From contig CAJGEB010000029.1 of NCBI GenBank assembly GCA_904502045.1, positions 1-9,906 on the forward strand: 9,906 nucleotides of DNA. The letters are read 5' to 3'. Origin of the DNA: an uncultured Oscillospiraceae bacterium (GTDB lineage Bacteria > Bacillota > Clostridia > Oscillospirales > Ruminococcaceae). The notes under the pieces are model-generated. The model ran no database searches and was not told where the DNA came from. It worked only from the letters and a program-made list of their open reading frames with translations. The first letter of the stretch is position 1, and each line of letters begins with the position of its first letter. The position numbers were made by a program, and so were the translations under genes. Shown piece after piece: positions 1 to 6,058 of this stretch.

Positions 1-2
1 AT

Positions 3-767
3 CTCATTTCTCATATCCCTTCAAACGTTGATATTAAAAGTAATTCACGCTGCAGTAAAATTGTCAGGACTCCTCACGGATTTGACATTTTCTACATTTC
101 CGAAGGTACTGAAAATATGATAAGCGCACGCTGCATCGTCGGTGCGGACGGTGCCGCTTCAATAGTCAGACGCACTCTTTTTCCGGATAAAAAGATACGG
201 CGATACGTTGCGATACAACAGTCCTTCGATTTGACTGACGGTAATTTTGAACAGTCGTATTCCTGTATTTTTGATCCAGAAAACACTGATTGCTACGCTT
301 GGAGCCTTTCTAAAGACGATCGTTTCATCTTGGGCGGAGCTTTCCCTGCAGAAAATTGCCGCAACCGTTTTGAGTCCCTCAAAGAAAAAATGAAAGCTTA
401 TGGTTTTGAGTACGGCAAACTCATCAACACAGAGGCTTGTCTTGTTTTAAGGCCTTCCTCTTTTAAGGATTTCTGCACCGGAAGCGACAATGCTTTTCTT
501 ATCGGTGAAGCTGCGGGATTTATAAGTCCGAGCTCTCTTGAAGGAATAAGCAGCGGTATATTAAGCGGAAAATTGTTGGCGGAAGTGCTCAATTCAAGCT
601 CCGGCTCCCCTAACAAAAAATATCACCGCGCTACCCGCACTTTGAGGATAAAAATTACCCTCAAACTCTTAAAATGCCCCTTTATGTATAACTCCGCAAT
701 CAGAAATTTAGTTATGAAATCAGGTCTTTTGACTGTAAATACCGATAAAAAGGACGACACTAAATGA
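3..767 (+). CDS. FAD-dependent oxidoreductase, geranylgeranyl-reductase-like (5' partial)
   Basis: The reading frame is open from the window edge, so the ATG at 117 is internal and the N-terminal FAD-binding Rossmann segment lies outside. 254 residues are visible. Residues 17-24 (CSKIVRTP) resemble the region preceding the second FAD motif of this family. GADG at 47-50, followed by S and VRR, is the motif that contacts FAD and NAD(P)H in group A flavoprotein oxidoreductases. IGEAAGF at 167-173, followed by SPSSLEGI, matches the family's GDAAGF..P..GEGI segment that holds the FAD pyrophosphate, with E replacing the usual D. The family includes geranylgeranyl reductases and many uncharacterised clostridial flavoproteins, so the substrate cannot be named. 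Its stop overlaps the engB start by ATGA, which suggests translational coupling. No signal peptide can be judged because the start is missing. Confidence 0.77.
   Translation, partial: LISHIPSNVDIKSNSRCSKIVRTPHGFDIFYISEGTENMISARCIVGADGAASIVRRTLFPDKKIRRYVAIQQSFDLTDGNFEQSYSCIFDPENTDCYAWSLSKDDRFILGGAFPAENCRNRFESLKEKMKAYGFEYGKLINTEACLVLRPSSFKDFCTGSDNAFLIGEAAGFISPSSLEGISSGILSGKLLAEVLNSSSGSPNKKYHRATRTLRIKITLKLLKCPFMYNSAIRNLVMKSGLLTVNTDKKDDTK
750..754 (+). promoter_or_regulatory. RBS of engB inside the upstream gene
   Basis: AAGGA lies 9 nt before the ATG at 764, within the last codons of the oxidoreductase gene. It supports the ATGA-overlapping start and coupled translation. Confidence 0.6.
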
Positions 768-1342
768 AATTTATTAACACTTCTTTTGAAACCTCTTTCG
801 GATCAGCTTCTCAGCTTCCACAGTCCGATATTCCCGAAATCGTTGTTTCAGGACGCTCAAATGTAGGCAAGTCCTCACTTATAAATCGTCTTTGTTCAAG
901 AAAAAATCTTGCGCGTACAAGTGCTTCTCCCGGCAAAACCGCAACCATCAACTTTTTCCTTGATGAAGGATTCCGCATCGTAGACCTTCCCGGGTACGGC
1001 TATGCTAAAGTATCAAAAGCAGAGAAAAATCGCTGGAACCACCTCATCAGCTCATATTTTTCCGGCGAGCGCGATATCAGACTCGTTTTACAGCTTGTGG
1101 ATATTCGCCACGCTCCCTCTGCCGATGACATAAATATGATCAATTTTTTCATTGATTACTCCTTCCCTTTCATTGTAGTTTTTACTAAGTCCGACAAGCT
1201 CTCAAAACGGCAGCTCGAAGAAAGAATGGAGCATTTTAAAGATGAAATTCCTTGTTTTTCCGATATTACCCACGTTATTACAAGCTCGGAAAAAGGCGAA
1301 GGTTTCGACTCCCTCAAAGAAATAATAGAAAGCGTTTTATAA
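764..1342 (+). CDS. engB: Ribosome biogenesis GTP-binding protein EngB (YsxC/YihA)
   Basis: This is a TrmE-Era-EngA-EngB class GTPase needed for late assembly of the large ribosomal subunit; it acts in the cytoplasm. At 192 residues it has the normal family length. All G motifs are present: G1 GRSNVGKSS at 30-38, the G2 threonine at 59 within SPGKT, G3 DLPGYGYA at 74-81, G4 TKSD at 141-144 and G5-like TSSEKGEG at 173-180. GRSNVGKSS with DLPGYGYA is diagnostic for EngB as opposed to Era or Der. The start overlaps the previous stop by ATGA and has AAGGA nine bases upstream. lysA follows after 23 bp, so the three genes are probably one transcript. Nothing indicates damage or transfer. Confidence 0.97.
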   Translation: MKFINTSFETSFGSASQLPQSDIPEIVVSGRSNVGKSSLINRLCSRKNLARTSASPGKTATINFFLDEGFRIVDLPGYGYAKVSKAEKNRWNHLISSYFSGERDIRLVLQLVDIRHAPSADDINMINFFIDYSFPFIVVFTKSDKLSKRQLEERMEHFKDEIPCFSDITHVITSSEKGEGFDSLKEIIESVL

Positions 1343-1352
1343 TTTTTTATTT

Positions 1353-1358
1353 AAGGAG
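1353..1358 (+). promoter_or_regulatory. RBS that fixes the lysA start
   Basis: AAGGAG is placed 7 nt before the ATG at 1366. The frame is open back to 1252, but that extension overlaps engB, has no such site and adds basic residues foreign to the family. Confidence 0.85.
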
Positions 1359-1365
1359 ATTTTTT

Positions 1366-2667
1366 ATGTTTGTAGCTGATAATCTTAATGTTAATTCCGA
1401 AGGACACCTTACTATCGGCGGACTCGATGCAGTAGATCTCGCTTCTCAGTACGGTACTCCCCTTTATGTGATGGATGAAAATTTAATAAGAGATAACTGC
1501 AGAAAATATGTTGGATCCATCCGCAAATTCTATAACGGAAACGGTCTTGCCCTCTACGCTTCCAAGGCTTTTTGCTGCAAGGCTATGTGTAAAATCGCCT
1601 TTGAAGAAGGTATGGGTCTTGATGTAGTTTCCGGCGGCGAGCTTTTTACCGCTATGTCGGTAGATTTTCCCGCAGAAAGAATCGTTTTCCACGGAAATAA
1701 CAAAACCCGCGCTGAGCTTACCTCTGCTCTTGAGTACGGTGTTCACCGAATCGTTGTAGACAACCTCACCGAGCTCAATACCCTCAATGAACTTGCAGGT
1801 CAAATGGGTAAAAAGGCTGACATAATGTTCAGAATCAAGCCCGGTGTCGACGCTCATACCCATGACTTCGTTAAAACGGGACAGATAGACAGTAAGTTCG
1901 GCTTTGCAATAGAAACGGGCGAAGCTTTTGAGGCTATTAAGGCCGCTATATCTATGCCTAACATTAATTTGAGGTGCTTACACTGCCATATCGGTTCCCA
2001 AATTTTTGAGCTTGATCCTTTTGATCTCGCTGCCCGTATTATGCTTTCACTTATCAGTAAGGTCAAACTTGAGCTCGGATATGAAATAAAAGAGCTCAAT
2101 CTCGGCGGCGGCTTCGGAATAAAATACCTTTCCGAAGACAGAGCGATAGAATACGAAAAATATATGGAAACTATCGCAGGAGTTGTGCATTCCGAGTGCG
2201 AAAGACTTGATATTGCCGTTCCCCGCATTTTCCTTGAGCCCGGCCGCTCGATAGTTGCTTCCTCCGGCGTTACCCTTTATACCGTAGGTGCCGTAAAGGT
2301 AATTCCAAACATTCGTACATACGTCAGCATCGACGGCGGAATGACCGATAACCCCAGATATGCGCTGTATAAATCTCAATATTCCGCTTGTATCGCAAAT
2401 AAAGCCGATCAACCCTTCTCCGAGGCAGTTACCGTTGCGGGTAAATGCTGCGAAAGCGGCGACTTAATCGGCGAGGGTATGCCAATGCAAAAGGCGGATC
2501 CCGGCGACATCTTGGCCGTATTCGCTACCGGAGCCTACAACTACTCGATGTCTTCAAACTATAACCGCATTCCTCGTCCCCCAGTTGTTATGCTTAAAGA
2601 CGGACAGTCAAGAATCGTTATAAAAAGAGAATCCTACGAAGATATAATAAGAAACGATCTTATCTGA
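1366..2667 (+). CDS. lysA: Diaminopimelate decarboxylase
   Basis: This PLP enzyme decarboxylates meso-diaminopimelate to L-lysine, the last step of lysine biosynthesis; it belongs to the fold-III (alanine racemase-like) decarboxylases. The 433-residue product has the usual length. The PLP lysine is K67 in YASKAF. Other family motifs follow in order: HCHIGSQI around 207-213, the glycine-rich phosphate loop GGGFG at 247-251, EPGRSIV at 291-297, the CESGD active-site motif at 362-366 and GAYNYSMSSNYN at 389-400, which carries the PLP-contacting tyrosine. I chose the ATG at 1366 because of the AAGGAG site and because the family usually starts about 30 residues before the TPLYV segment. The 23-bp gap after engB leaves no room for a lysine riboswitch or a separate leader. 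A new promoter follows the stop. Confidence 0.97.
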   Translation: MFVADNLNVNSEGHLTIGGLDAVDLASQYGTPLYVMDENLIRDNCRKYVGSIRKFYNGNGLALYASKAFCCKAMCKIAFEEGMGLDVVSGGELFTAMSVDFPAERIVFHGNNKTRAELTSALEYGVHRIVVDNLTELNTLNELAGQMGKKADIMFRIKPGVDAHTHDFVKTGQIDSKFGFAIETGEAFEAIKAAISMPNINLRCLHCHIGSQIFELDPFDLAARIMLSLISKVKLELGYEIKELNLGGGFGIKYLSEDRAIEYEKYMETIAGVVHSECERLDIAVPRIFLEPGRSIVASSGVTLYTVGAVKVIPNIRTYVSIDGGMTDNPRYALYKSQYSACIANKADQPFSEAVTVAGKCCESGDLIGEGMPMQKADPGDILAVFATGAYNYSMSSNYNRIPRPPVVMLKDGQSRIVIKRESYEDIIRNDLI

Positions 2668-2677
2668 AACTTTAGTG

Positions 2678-2706
2678 TTGACTTTTACTCTTTAGCAAGT
2701 TAAAAT
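2678..2706 (+). promoter_or_regulatory. Sigma-A-type promoter for yerC
   Basis: TTGACT (2678-2683), a 17-bp spacer and TAAAAT (2701-2706) match the -35/-10 consensus in five of six positions each. The site lies in the 76-bp gap between lysA and yerC, so yerC and the methyltransferase can be transcribed separately from lysA. Confidence 0.75.
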
Positions 2707-2729
2707 ATTAATATCAGTAAAGCTCTTTC

Positions 2730-2735
2730 GGGAGG
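2730..2735 (+). promoter_or_regulatory. RBS of yerC
   Basis: GGGAGG sits 8 nt before the ATG at 2744 and supports that start. Confidence 0.75.
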
Positions 2736-2743
2736 ATATTATT

Positions 2744-3040
2744 ATGAACGGTAAACTAAAAGATAAAAACTTGGATTTCCTGTTTGAAACAATTTTGAAG
2801 CTCCAAAATATAGATGAATGCTACAGCTTTTTCGAGGATCTCTGCACCGTTCCCGAGCTGAAGGCATTATCTCAGCGACTTGCTGTTGCGAAAATGCTCA
2901 GCGACGGTATGGTATACAGCGATATCGTACAAGCTACCGGAGCAAGTACTGCCACTATAAGCAGGGTCAACCGCTCTCTTACATACGGTTCTGATGGATA
3001 CAGTATCGTTTTTGGAAAGAAGGACGATCTTGAAAAATAA
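2744..3040 (+). CDS. yerC: YerC/YecD-family TrpR-like transcriptional regulator
   Basis: This is a small DNA-binding protein of 98 residues, the usual size for the YerC/YecD branch of the TrpR superfamily in Firmicutes. The N-terminal half is helical (LDFLFETILKLQNIDEC, 10-26). PELKALSQRLAVAKMLSDG at 37-55 matches the TrpR-type segment before the helix-turn-helix. The recognition unit is YSDIVQATGASTATISRVNR at 58-77, where TGAS.ATISRV is the family signature. Tryptophan binding is established for TrpR itself but not for YerC proteins, so I do not claim a ligand or a tryptophan-operon target. It has its own promoter and a strong RBS. Its last 11 bases overlap the methyltransferase gene, which suggests the two are co-translated. 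Confidence 0.93.
   Translation: MNGKLKDKNLDFLFETILKLQNIDECYSFFEDLCTVPELKALSQRLAVAKMLSDGMVYSDIVQATGASTATISRVNRSLTYGSDGYSIVFGKKDDLEK
3020..3024 (+). promoter_or_regulatory. RBS that selects a TTG start for the methyltransferase
   Basis: AAGGA sits 5 nt before TTG at 3030, inside the end of yerC. The in-frame ATG at 2994 has no comparable site. Confidence 0.6.
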
Positions 3041-3794
3041 CCGGTATTTAACCTTTGCGCGCTTTTACGACGCTCTTACCTCAAATATTTCTTACTCTGA
3101 GCGCGCAAAATATCTTAAATCTATTATCAATGACCTCTTTCCTGCCGCTGAGATACTTCTTGATCTCGCTTGCGGTACCGGTTCTCTTTCTATTGAACTG
3201 GATAAGCTGGGATTTGATGTAATTGCTGTAGATGCCTCGGAAGCGATGCTTTCTGAGCTTTACGATAAAAAAATTGAAAATTCAGCGGATAATATTTTAG
3301 TGCTTTGTCAAAAGATGCAGGAGCTCGACCTTTACGGTACTGTCGACGTTACCGTTTGTGCTTTGGATAGTGTCAACCATATTACCGATAAAAATATCCT
3401 GCAAACTGCATTTGATAAGGTTTCCCTCTTCACCGTCCCCGGCGGACTCTTTATTTTCGATGCAAATACAGAATATAAACACCGCAATATCCTCGCCGAC
3501 AACACCTTTGTTTATGATCTTGATGATGTGTATTGTGTATGGCAAAATTCGCTGAACCCCGATGATAATACCGTATCTATGGATATCGACTTCTTTTACC
3601 CCGATGAGTCAAGCGGCTCTTCTGCGTATTTCAGAGCTTCAGATACCATTTCAGAAAAAGCATACTCCGTTGATGAGCTATCCGATATGCTGAAAAAATC
3701 GGGTTTTGAGATAGTGAATATTTTCGGGGATTATAATTTCTCAGCTCCTGCCGAAAACGAAGAACGCGTTGTTTTTGTAGCCAGAAAAGTTTAA
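3030..3794 (+). CDS. Class I SAM-dependent methyltransferase
   Basis: This is a cytoplasmic Rossmann-fold methyltransferase of 254 residues (TTG start), related to the Methyltransf_25 group common in clostridia. Motif I, DLACGTG at 45-51, binds SAM. The acidic residue that contacts the ribose is D68 in VIAVDASEAM. A motif-IV-like stretch, DVTVCALDSVNHI, and the following PGGLFIFD strand complete the core. The C-terminal third (YFRASDTISEKAYS onward) resembles the beta-rich extension of this family and ends in VVFVARK. The substrate is not evident. I prefer TTG 3030 because AAGGA precedes it and because the product then begins just before the typical FARFYD segment; ATG 2994 would give 266 residues and a 47-bp overlap with yerC. 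A perfect hairpin follows 16 bp after the stop. Confidence 0.88.
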   Translation: MKNNRYLTFARFYDALTSNISYSERAKYLKSIINDLFPAAEILLDLACGTGSLSIELDKLGFDVIAVDASEAMLSELYDKKIENSADNILVLCQKMQELDLYGTVDVTVCALDSVNHITDKNILQTAFDKVSLFTVPGGLFIFDANTEYKHRNILADNTFVYDLDDVYCVWQNSLNPDDNTVSMDIDFFYPDESSGSSAYFRASDTISEKAYSVDELSDMLKKSGFEIVNIFGDYNFSAPAENEERVVFVARKV

Positions 3795-3810
3795 TTCCAA
3801 ACAAAAAATT

Positions 3811-3849
3811 ACCCTGTCAAGAACATAATCTTGACAGGGTTTTCTCTTT
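3811..3849. terminator. Bidirectional intrinsic terminator between convergent genes
   Basis: ACCCTGTCAAGA (3811-3822) and TCTTGACAGGGT (3829-3840) form a perfect 12-bp stem with a 6-nt loop. TTTCTCTTT follows on the + strand, and on the - strand the stem runs into a T-rich tract (complement of AAAAAATT at 3803-3810). It can stop both the methyltransferase and the thrS transcripts. Confidence 0.9.
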
Positions 3850-3852
3850 ATT

Positions 3853-5754
3853 CTATCTTGCTTTAGACGCAATTTCTTCTTTTAATTCTGCTATAAACTC
3901 TTCAGGAGTCTTTTCAACAAGATCTCCGCCCTTGCGCGCGCGTATTGATACGGTTTCCTGCTCCATCTCCTTGTCGCCGATTACCAGCATATAAGGAGCT
4001 TTCTCAAGCTGTGCTTCTCGAATCTTGTATCCTACCTTCTCATTTCTTGCATCCGTTTCGTAACGTATTCCCGCAGCCTCAAAGCTCTTCTCAAGCTTCT
4101 CAACATATTCCATATGTCTGTCTGCTATAGGAATTATCTTTACCTGAACGGGTGCAAGCCAAGTCGGGAAGGCTCCTGCAAAATGCTCGGTCAAGATAGC
4201 GATAAACCTTTCGATACTTCCGAAGATAACTCTGTGTATCATTACGGGTCTGTGCTTTTCGTTATCCTTTCCGATATATGTGAGGTCAAATCTCTCAGGC
4301 ATCTGGAAATCAAGCTGAATGGTTCCGCACTGCCACGTTCTTCCTATGCAATCGGTAAGGTGGAAGTCTATCTTCGGTCCGTAAAATGCTCCGTCGCCCT
4401 CATTTATCTTATACGCTTTACCGTTCTTATCAAGTGCTTTTTTAAGCGCCTCTGTTGCCATCTCCCACTGCTCATCGGATCCCATCGAATCTTCAGGTCT
4501 TGTGGAAAGCTCTAATGCGTACTCAAAACCGAAAATACTGTAAAACTTATCGATCATTGAAATTACGCCGATTATTTCGCTCTCTATCTGCTCGGGAGTC
4601 ATAAATATATGTGCATCGTCCTGAGTGAAGCAACGCACCCTCATCAGTCCGTGAAGGGCTCCCGACAGCTCATGTCGGTGAACAAGTCCGAGTTCCGCCA
4701 TTCTCGCAGGAAGATTACGGTAAGAATACATCTTGCGCTTAAATGCAAGCATTCCGCCGGGACAGTTCATCGGCTTGACTGCATACTCCGCATCATCAAT
4801 ATCAGTAGTATACATATTATCCTTATAGTGATCCCAATGTCCCGAACGCAGCCACAGCTCTTTGTTAAGAATTATCGGAGTTTTTATCTCCTGATATCCG
4901 TTTTTCGCATGCTCCTCGCGCCAGAAGTTCTCAAGTATATTGCGAAGGACCATTCCTTTCGGGAAGAAGAACGGGAATCCGGGTCCCTCATCGTATATAT
5001 CAAATAAATCAAGCTCTTTTCCTATCTTACGATGGTCGCGCTTCTTTGCTTCCTCTATTGCGGTAAGATACGCCTCAAGGTCCTCTTTCTTACTGAACGC
5101 CGTTCCGTATATTCTCTGAAGCATCTTGTTGTCGGAGTTTCCTCTCCAGTACGCTCCGGTACACTGCGTCAATTTAAACGCCTTTATTTTAGAGGTATCA
5201 TACATATGAGGTCCTGCACACAGATCAACGAAGTCCCCCTGCTTATAAAACGAAAGGTCCCCCTCTTTTGCGTGTTCCTCGATAAGCTCAAGCTTATAGG
5301 GCTCGTCCGCCATCAGCTTTACTGCCTCTTCCTTCGGAAGCTCAAAATGCTCAAGCGGTATTCCCTCTTTTATTATTTTTGCCATTTCCTTTTCTATCTT
5401 TTCAAGCTCCTCGGGCAGAAAAGGCTTATCTGTATCAAAATCATAGTAAAATCCGTTGTCTATTGACGGTCCGATTGCAAGCTTTACTTCAGGATACAAT
5501 CTCTTTACCGCCTGCGCCAATATATGAGATGCTGTGTGGCGGTATGCTTTCTTGCCGTCAGGATCGTCAAAGGTGAGTATCTCAAGCTCACAGTCCTTCT
5601 CAAGTGCAGTTCTCATATCAACGACCTTTCCGTCAACACGGGCACAGCAAATATTCCTGAACAATCCTCCGCTTATGCTTTTTGCTACCTCCGCTACGGT
5701 AGTATTATTCTCATATTCCCTTTTACTTCCGTCCTTTAATGTTACCGTTATCAT
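3853..5754 (-). CDS. thrS: Threonyl-tRNA synthetase
   Basis: This cytoplasmic class II synthetase charges tRNA-Thr. The 633-residue product has full bacterial length and domain order. A TGS domain covers about 1-62 (ITVTLKDGS onward). The editing domain has HTASH at 73-77 and CAGPH at 179-183, the residues that hydrolyse Ser-tRNA-Thr. The catalytic core shows PMNCPGG (C331), the motif 2 region with RHE at 360-362, FTQDDAHIF (H382) and motif 3 around GSIER at 512-516. C331, H382 and H507 fit the zinc site that selects threonine. The anticodon-binding domain starts near 535. The ATG at 5754 has AAGGAGG nine bases upstream. The frame is open back to 5817, but that part is the T-box leader. Expression should follow tRNA-Thr charging through the upstream T-box. 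Confidence 0.99.
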   Translation of the reverse strand: MITVTLKDGSKREYENNTTVAEVAKSISGGLFRNICCARVDGKVVDMRTALEKDCELEILTFDDPDGKKAYRHTASHILAQAVKRLYPEVKLAIGPSIDNGFYYDFDTDKPFLPEELEKIEKEMAKIIKEGIPLEHFELPKEEAVKLMADEPYKLELIEEHAKEGDLSFYKQGDFVDLCAGPHMYDTSKIKAFKLTQCTGAYWRGNSDNKMLQRIYGTAFSKKEDLEAYLTAIEEAKKRDHRKIGKELDLFDIYDEGPGFPFFFPKGMVLRNILENFWREEHAKNGYQEIKTPIILNKELWLRSGHWDHYKDNMYTTDIDDAEYAVKPMNCPGGMLAFKRKMYSYRNLPARMAELGLVHRHELSGALHGLMRVRCFTQDDAHIFMTPEQIESEIIGVISMIDKFYSIFGFEYALELSTRPEDSMGSDEQWEMATEALKKALDKNGKAYKINEGDGAFYGPKIDFHLTDCIGRTWQCGTIQLDFQMPERFDLTYIGKDNEKHRPVMIHRVIFGSIERFIAILTEHFAGAFPTWLAPVQVKIIPIADRHMEYVEKLEKSFEAAGIRYETDARNEKVGYKIREAQLEKAPYMLVIGDKEMEQETVSIRARKGGDLVEKTPEEFIAELKEEIASKAR

Positions 5755-5763
5755 TTTTCTTTT

Positions 5764-5770
5764 CCTCCTT
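5764..5770 (-). promoter_or_regulatory. RBS that fixes the thrS start
   Basis: On the minus strand AAGGAGG sits 9 nt before the ATG at 5754, just past the T-box terminator tail. It rules out the upstream ATG at 5817. Confidence 0.9.
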
Positions 5771-6018
5771 ATAAAATAAAAATTGCCCCATCCCACAAGG
5801 GATGAGGCAATAAACATCGCTCCACGGTTCCACCCTAATTACAGATTTTCATCTGTCATCTCTAAAAGCCTTAACGCGACCTCCACGTCATACTCATCGT
5901 ATGCTCTCCGGAGCGGTATCCTTCTCTCTTCCGTACAGCTGCTCTCAGCTACTGCAGCCGCTCTCTGAATACGAAAATACTTCGAGAAGAACTTCTCCTT
6001 CTTCGATTTCTCATTTCC
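5771..6018 (-). promoter_or_regulatory. T-box riboswitch (threonine) controlling thrS
   Basis: This is a leader RNA that binds uncharged tRNA and then permits read-through into thrS. The T-box sequence AGGGTGGAACCGTGG lies at 5836-5822 (minus); the TGGA bulge would pair with an acceptor end whose discriminator base is U. The apical part of Stem I is visible as AGAGAG (5966-5961) followed by a hairpin, GGCTGC (5959-5954) with GCAGCT (5942-5937). A likely specifier triplet is ACC at 5917-5915, followed by purine G and CTCCGGAG; ACC is a threonine codon and agrees with the gene. AGGG of the T-box can pair with CCCT at 5801-5798, which is also part of the terminator's 5' arm, so the two folds exclude each other. 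Stem I was folded by eye and its base is uncertain. Confidence 0.93.
5772..5811 (-). terminator. T-box regulated intrinsic terminator
   Basis: On the minus strand ATTGCCTCATCCC (5811-5799) pairs with GGGATGGGGCAAT (5794-5782) across a 4-nt loop, giving 13 pairs with one U-G wobble. TTTTTATTTT follows. Its 5' arm includes the CCC needed by the antiterminator. Confidence 0.92.
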
Positions 6019-6024
6019 TTATTA

Positions 6025-6053
6025 AGATTAACTCATTTTACTCTTTTTGTCAA
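6025..6053 (-). promoter_or_regulatory. Candidate promoter of the thrS T-box transcript
   Basis: A perfect TTGACA -35 (6053-6048) is followed after 17 bp by TAATCT (6030-6025), a weak -10. It lies directly after the stop codon of the PASTA protein gene. The -35 sits inside a short inverted repeat, ACTCTT (6057-6052) with AAGAGT (6045-6040). The weak -10 leaves the exact start open. Confidence 0.5.
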
Positions 6054-6058
6054 GAGTG

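Noticed and set aside
117..119. ATG at 117 as the start of the first gene
   Set aside because: The frame is open to the window edge and the upstream residues fit the flavoprotein family, so the gene is 5'-truncated here.
1252..1365. Extension of lysA to an ATG at 1252
   Set aside because: It overlaps engB, lacks a ribosome binding site and adds a basic stretch not found in diaminopimelate decarboxylases.
1343..1365. Lysine riboswitch before lysA
   Set aside because: The gap to engB is only 23 bp, far too short for the L-box aptamer.
1483..2412. Three minus-strand frames opposite lysA
   Set aside because: They overlap a well-conserved lysA and each other, and show no family resemblance.
4114..5466. 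Frames of 132-144 codons opposite thrS
   Set aside because: They are shadows of thrS on the other strand, with no motif or start signal.
5755..5817. N-terminal extension of thrS to an ATG at 5817
   Set aside because: The 21 extra residues would be encoded by the T-box terminator hairpin and its tail. The true ATG at 5754 has a strong AAGGAGG and begins with the normal TGS domain.
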